Origin: Tessaracoccus bendigoensis DSM 12906
GTDB taxonomy: Bacteria > Actinomycetota > Actinomycetes > Propionibacteriales > Propionibacteriaceae
Assembly (NCBI RefSeq): GCF_900141915.1
Contig: NZ_FQZG01000012.1
Span: forward strand, 1-64,000
Direction of reading: 5' to 3'
Length of the DNA stretch: 64,000 nt
The number at the start of each line of letters is the position of its first letter. The first letter of the stretch is position 1. Below, in pieces: positions 60,224 to 64,000 of this stretch. The notes below the pieces were generated by a model that saw nothing but the letters and a program-made list of their open reading frames with translations, was not told the origin of the DNA and ran no database searches. The translations under genes were made by a program, and so were the position numbers.

Positions 60224-60707
60224 GGCGGACCTCCACCTCGGGATTGAGCAACTGCGCCAGCGTGGCGCGGCCGCGGGACAGCCGCGCCTTGACGGTGCCG
60301 GTCGGCGAACCGACCTCTTCCGCGACCTGGGCGATGCTCAGGTCGCACAGGTGATACAGGACGATGGCACGTCTCTGGTCCTCGGGTAGCTTGGCGAGAG
60401 CCGCTTCGAGCACTATCCGGTCCGGGGTGGGTTCCAGGTCGCGGGCGTGTTCGAGCGCCCGGTCGGGTTGGCGGAAGGCGCGCCTCGCCTTTCGCCAGCG
60501 GCTGACGGCCAGTCGGTAGGCCGTGGTCCGGACCCAAGCCTCGGGGCTGTTGGCAAGGTCGAGCTTGCGCCTGTGGTCCCAGGCTCGGATGAAGGCCTCC
60601 TGTACGCAGTCCTGCGCCTCGGTCAGGTTTCCGCACATCGCATAGATGGCGCCGACCACCCGGCCGAACGACGCCGCATAGAAGCGGTCGAACTGGTCCT
60701 CGTCCAT
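60216..60707 (-). CDS. ECF RNA polymerase sigma factor (SigE-like group)
   Basis: 163 residues. Region 2: DQFDRFYAASFGRVVGAIYA and EAQDCVQEAFIRAWDHR; region 4: LAKLPEDQRRAIVLYHLCDL and SIAQVAEEVGSPTGTVKARLSRGRA. The SigE family of such short ECF factors is typical of actinobacteria. An AAGGAGG site precedes the ATG. Followed by its putative membrane partner. Confidence 0.93.
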   Translation of the reverse strand: MDEDQFDRFYAASFGRVVGAIYAMCGNLTEAQDCVQEAFIRAWDHRRKLDLANSPEAWVRTTAYRLAVSRWRKARRAFRQPDRALEHARDLEPTPDRIVLEAALAKLPEDQRRAIVLYHLCDLSIAQVAEEVGSPTGTVKARLSRGRATLAQLLNPEVEVRHA

Positions 60708-60867
60708 GGAGCCTCCTTCCCGTCTACACCCTCTATACGCACCGGGCTGGGGTGTGGTTGCACCTCGATTCTCAGCGGATAAGTGCGGTCACATTGAGGT
60801 TCTGGGAAATCAGGCCGATTCCGGCGCAGCTTCCCAGCTCAAGTTGGGAGACGGTGTTGCGCGGCAG

Positions 60868-60906
60868 ACGGCCGGGGGCGGACCTTGAAGGTCCGCCCCC
60901 GGCCGT
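60868..60906. terminator. Strong hairpin terminator after the GH3 gene
   Basis: A 17-bp perfect stem (core CGGCCGGGGGCGGACC with its complement) around a TTGAA loop, 16 bases beyond the GH3 stop codon. It lies between the divergent ends of the GH3 gene and the sigma factor upstream region. Likely ends transcription of the GH3 gene. The rest of 60708-60921 shows no gene; it includes the sigma factor promoter region. Confidence 0.85.
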
Positions 60907-60921
60907 TCTAGGAGGATGAAA

Positions 60922-63900
60922 TCAGTTCGCCCGGAACCGGACGATGTTGTTGAACACCCACTTGCTGACGGGCACGTACCGGGTCGCCCCCGCGCTGTCC
61001 TTCCGGGTCTCAACGACGTTGGTCACCCAGGCGTAGCTTCGGCACGCACCGCGCCCAGTCGCCGCAGTGTCGCACTCGGTGCGCCAGTTGCGGCCAGACG
61101 ACGTGAAGGTCCCCGTCTTCCCAAGCGGGTTGTCAGCCCACTGCGCCCGCTTCATGTACGGCAGGTACGTCAGGTTGTTGAAGTGCCAACCTGTCTCGGT
61201 CACGAACTTGCCACCCGCCTCGTAGCGCACCACAGTCGACCAGATGTTGGTGCGACAGCGCACCGTCTGTGAGTAGTACTCGCATTCGGTATACCAGCGA
61301 CGCCCGTTAATCTCGTGATAGCCGGGAACCTCGTAGGGCCGCTGCGGGGTGAAGCCGATCTCGGGACGGGCCGTGACGGTCACCGTCGGTTGAGGCATCG
61401 GGCTCGGCTTCGTCTCCGGATCGGTTACCTTGCCGAGACCCGTGACCATGAACTCGTGCAGGTTGTCGAACTGGTCGGCGTAGGGACCCACATTGATTCC
61501 ACTTACGCCATTGGCGTCAGCCAGATGCTCGAACGGTGCCGAATGCATGACCACGTTGAGCACGTTGGCCGCACTGCGTTGCAGGTCACCGAGTCGCATC
61601 GTGTAGCCGGCGGCCGGATAGTCTCCCCGCACGGTGACCGTGTACGAGACGACCGGGCTTGAGTCGTCGGCCGGGTCCTCCCGCACGATGCCGCTCAAAG
61701 TGACACCAGCGGCCTCGGCCGACGTCATCGTCGCGCCCCAGCTGTCGCCAGCTGCGTCGAGGATCGTCGCGACCTCTTCGTAAGCCTCGTTGACAGAGGT
61801 GTACGGATCCCGATGAGTCACGACCTCGTTGTTGATCGCATCCGCGGTCACAACCACCGAGGCGGGCACCTGGCTGAGATCGGTTGTGGCGTCCACCGTG
61901 GTAGCGACGGTTTCGGTACCAGTGGCGGACGGGATCAGCGAGTTGAACCCCCAGCGGTGCTGGACCCAGAGGAAGGTTCCCATCAACTGCTCGATCTGCC
62001 GGTGGACCGGAAGCCCGTTGACGTCGATGCGGGGCGTGTTCTTCAGAGAGGCGTTGATCATCTCCTCGGGATTGTTGCCCGGGGTGATGAGGTCATTGCC
62101 CGCATACATCGTGTTGACGGCACCGGCGCGGATGCCGCCCCAGTCGGTCATGACGAGGCCCTTGAATCCCCACTCGCCGCGCAGTAGATCCGTGAGGAGG
62201 TCGTAATCCCCGGCGGTGTAGGTGTTGTTGATCTTGTTGTAGGAACTCATCACCGTCATGGGCTGAGCCTGCTTCACGACGATCTCAAACCCACGCAGGT
62301 ACATCTCGCGGAGCGCCCGCTCGCCGATGATCGAGTCGGTGGTGTTCCGGTCGCTCTCCTGGTTGTTCGCGGCGAAGTGCTTGACGGACACGCCCCTGCC
62401 CGGCACGCTCTGGACGCCTTCAGTCAGTGCCGCCGCCACCAGACCGGAAGCCAGCGGATCCTCGGACAGGTATTCGAAGTTGCGGCCGTTGAGCGGGTCG
62501 CGGTGCAGGTTGAACGACGGCGCCAGCCAGACGGTGGCCTCGAACTCGGCCATCTCGTCGCCGACGGCCTCGCCGACCTCTTCCACAAGCGCGCGGTCGA
62601 ACGTCTGGGCGAGCAGCGTTCCGATCGGGAATGCGGTGGCCCACTGGTAGCTGACCGGGTTTGTCGCCAGCGTGTTCGTGACGCGAACCCCCGCCGGTCC
62701 GTCGACCAGGCTCATCCCTGCGATGCCGAGATCCTCGTACCGAGAGGTCGTGTACCCGGCAGCGCCGACGACGGACGTGATCGAACCGCCTGACGGGGTG
62801 CCTTCCACGATGTTGGCCAACTCCTCGAGCCTGCGGCTGGCCACGAACTCCTGCATCGTGACGGTGCCACGGTAGACGTCGTAGAGGGTCCACTCCGGGT
62901 TCGTCTCTGTTGCGACGACGTTCTCGCCGGTCTTTGTGGGGTAGGCACCCCCGGTGCCTTCCCAGTCGTCCTGATCAGGGTCGAGATAGACGTCGACCGA
63001 GGAGATCGGGCTCTTGTCGATGTCGTAGTACGGCGAATCGGTGCCGACGGCGACGTCCTGGTCGAACGGTGAGGAATTGTCCTCGAACGGGATGGCAGAC
63101 GACGGGAGCGTGACGCGCGGAGCCGCCGCGATCTGCTCGGCCTCGTCGGCGTAGCTGTAGAAGTCCGCCGGGTCCGAGACCAACTCGGTGGCTGGCGCGA
63201 CATCGTTGTACTGGTTGGTTAGCTGCTCAACCACTTTGGTGGTGCTGACCGGCAGGACCGCGGCCACAGCGGTGTTCCGCGAGGAGTTGCCCACCCGGAT
63301 CACATAGTCGCCCTTCTCAACCACGTAGGCGGCCGTCGCCTCGTCGTAGGAGGACAACTCGAAGATGTCGAAGCTGACGGTGACGCTCTGCGACTGCCCC
63401 GGGGCGAGGTTGTCGGTCTTCGCATAGCCCGCGAGCTCCTGATAGGGCTTGTCAAGGCCGGACTGCGGCGCGGAGAAGTAAACTTGGACGACTTCCTTGC
63501 CGGAGGCCTTCGTGCCGGTGTTGGTTACCTTCGCGGCCACGTTGATGCGACCGTCCGAAACCGTGACCTTGCCAGGATCGATCTTGAAGTCGGTGTAGGA
63601 GAGCCCGAACCCGAACGGATAGTTGACGACGGTGGCCGGGTCGGAGCTGAGCGTCTTGTAGAAGGAGTCGAAGTAACGGTAGCCGACGTAGATCCCTTCC
63701 GAGTACTCCTCGTGCAGGGTGTCGCCGTCATTGCCCGCGAAGGTCTCCGAGGCGGGGTAGTAGTCGTAGTTGGCAGCCCACGAGTCGGTGAGCTTTCCCG
63801 AAGGGGTCACATCGCCGGATAGGACGTCAACCAGGGCGTGGCCGGACTCTTGGCCCGCCTGTGACATCAGGAACAGTGAATCCAGGGCTTGGCCCCCGTT

Positions 63901-64000
63901 CGGGTCCTGGACATCGGCGTTGATGTCCTTGAAGAACTCCGTGTCCACGATGCCGCCCGTGTTGAGGACGACGACGACCTTTGAGTAGGTCTGACCGAGC
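60922..64000 (-). CDS. Domain-permuted glycoside hydrolase family 3, N-terminus outside window
   Basis: At least 1026 residues; the frame is open to the right edge, so the start is outside. In reading order the visible part begins in the GH3 C-terminal domain (VVVVLNTGG, ESGHALVDVLSGDVTPSGKL), a fibronectin III-like domain (PFGFGLSYTDF, KVTNTGTKASGKEVVQVYFS), then the catalytic barrel (MSLVDGPAGVR, KHFAANNQESDRN, nucleophile region GLVMTDWGG), and two C-terminal wall-type repeats (RRWYTECEYYSQTVRCRTNI; NWRTECDTAATGRGACRSY). The order barrel-after-C-domain is the permuted form known from Ruminococcus albus-type beta-glucosidases. Probably secreted and acting on plant or microbial glucans; specificity is not readable. 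Confidence 0.92.
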   Translation of the reverse strand, partial: LGQTYSKVVVVLNTGGIVDTEFFKDINADVQDPNGGQALDSLFLMSQAGQESGHALVDVLSGDVTPSGKLTDSWAANYDYYPASETFAGNDGDTLHEEYSEGIYVGYRYFDSFYKTLSSDPATVVNYPFGFGLSYTDFKIDPGKVTVSDGRINVAAKVTNTGTKASGKEVVQVYFSAPQSGLDKPYQELAGYAKTDNLAPGQSQSVTVSFDIFELSSYDEATAAYVVEKGDYVIRVGNSSRNTAVAAVLPVSTTKVVEQLTNQYNDVAPATELVSDPADFYSYADEAEQIAAAPRVTLPSSAIPFEDNSSPFDQDVAVGTDSPYYDIDKSPISSVDVYLDPDQDDWEGTGGAYPTKTGENVVATETNPEWTLYDVYRGTVTMQEFVASRRLEELANIVEGTPSGGSITSVVGAAGYTTSRYEDLGIAGMSLVDGPAGVRVTNTLATNPVSYQWATAFPIGTLLAQTFDRALVEEVGEAVGDEMAEFEATVWLAPSFNLHRDPLNGRNFEYLSEDPLASGLVAAALTEGVQSVPGRGVSVKHFAANNQESDRNTTDSIIGERALREMYLRGFEIVVKQAQPMTVMSSYNKINNTYTAGDYDLLTDLLRGEWGFKGLVMTDWGGIRAGAVNTMYAGNDLITPGNNPEEMINASLKNTPRIDVNGLPVHRQIEQLMGTFLWVQHRWGFNSLIPSATGTETVATTVDATTDLSQVPASVVVTADAINNEVVTHRDPYTSVNEAYEEVATILDAAGDSWGATMTSAEAAGVTLSGIVREDPADDSSPVVSYTVTVRGDYPAAGYTMRLGDLQRSAANVLNVVMHSAPFEHLADANGVSGINVGPYADQFDNLHEFMVTGLGKVTDPETKPSPMPQPTVTVTARPEIGFTPQRPYEVPGYHEINGRRWYTECEYYSQTVRCRTNIWSTVVRYEAGGKFVTETGWHFNNLTYLPYMKRAQWADNPLGKTGTFTSSGRNWRTECDTAATGRGACRSYAWVTNVVETRKDSAGATRYVPVSKWVFNNIVRFRAN

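Noticed and set aside
1-64000. CRISPR array, rRNA genes or insertion sequences
   Set aside because: No regularly spaced repeats, no rRNA signatures and no transposase of a recognised IS family were seen on reading both strands.

Overview
This is a high-GC actinobacterial chromosome segment. DUF222/HNH endonuclease genes, a SigE-type ECF sigma factor, paired dynamin-like GTPases next to PrsW, EttA, and a secreted glycosidase with WRTECDT-type C-terminal repeats together suggest the Propionibacteriaceae (Tessaracoccus-like). That placement is inference from gene content only.

Layout. (1) 1-~11110: the right end of a first integrative conjugative element (E1), plus strand: TrbL/VirB6-like end, SCO6880 family, an inserted reverse-strand CHAT protein, an accessory protein, VirB4, a small protein, the VirD4/TraG coupling ATPase, SSB, DUF4913, a 68-aa protein, a structured leader, and a large serine recombinase whose stop codon lies in the acceptor end of tRNA-His. 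(2) 11107-13766: a 2.6-kb chromosomal island between two elements: tRNA-His, orn, a DUF222-HNH gene, tRNA-Arg(UCU). (3) 13767-~49.5/49.8 kb: a second, related element (E2), mostly minus strand. It begins with a serine recombinase abutting the 3' end of tRNA-Arg, then membrane protein, DUF4913, SSB, a 1917-aa methylase/SNF2-like helicase with a second gene nested in its N-terminal part, TraG, two small proteins, VirB4, an accessory protein, SCO6880, TrbL, two VirB2-like DUF6112 proteins, a transglycosylase/M23 cell-wall hydrolase, a VirB8-like protein, ParB, three accessory genes and a prim-pol primase. E2 cargo is an ABC-F/MFS/AraC resistance-type operon behind a leaderless six-codon leader peptide, a MobF relaxase gene preceded by a hairpin cluster, and a two-gene Hachiman defence system (hamA-hamB). 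(4) ~49.8-64 kb: ordinary chromosome: HTH remnant, M48-like pseudoenzyme, 2H phosphoesterase, PrsW, two dynamin-like GTPases, EttA, an ECF sigma factor with a membrane partner, and a domain-permuted GH3 glycosidase running off the right edge.

How it fits together. E1 and E2 encode homologous mating machines (SCO6880, VirB4, TraG, TrbL, SSB, DUF4913 in matching order) and related serine recombinases, sit at the 3' ends of two neighbouring tRNA genes, and face away from each other. Each carries different immunity or stress cargo: CHAT in E1; Hachiman plus ribosome protection/efflux in E2. The most interesting signals are the E2 defence/resistance cargo with its leader peptide, the nested gene in the helicase, the RNA-like region before the E1 recombinase, a recurrent GCACCT box before many element genes that sometimes faces the ribosome-binding site, and the recombinase frame that reads across the tRNA.
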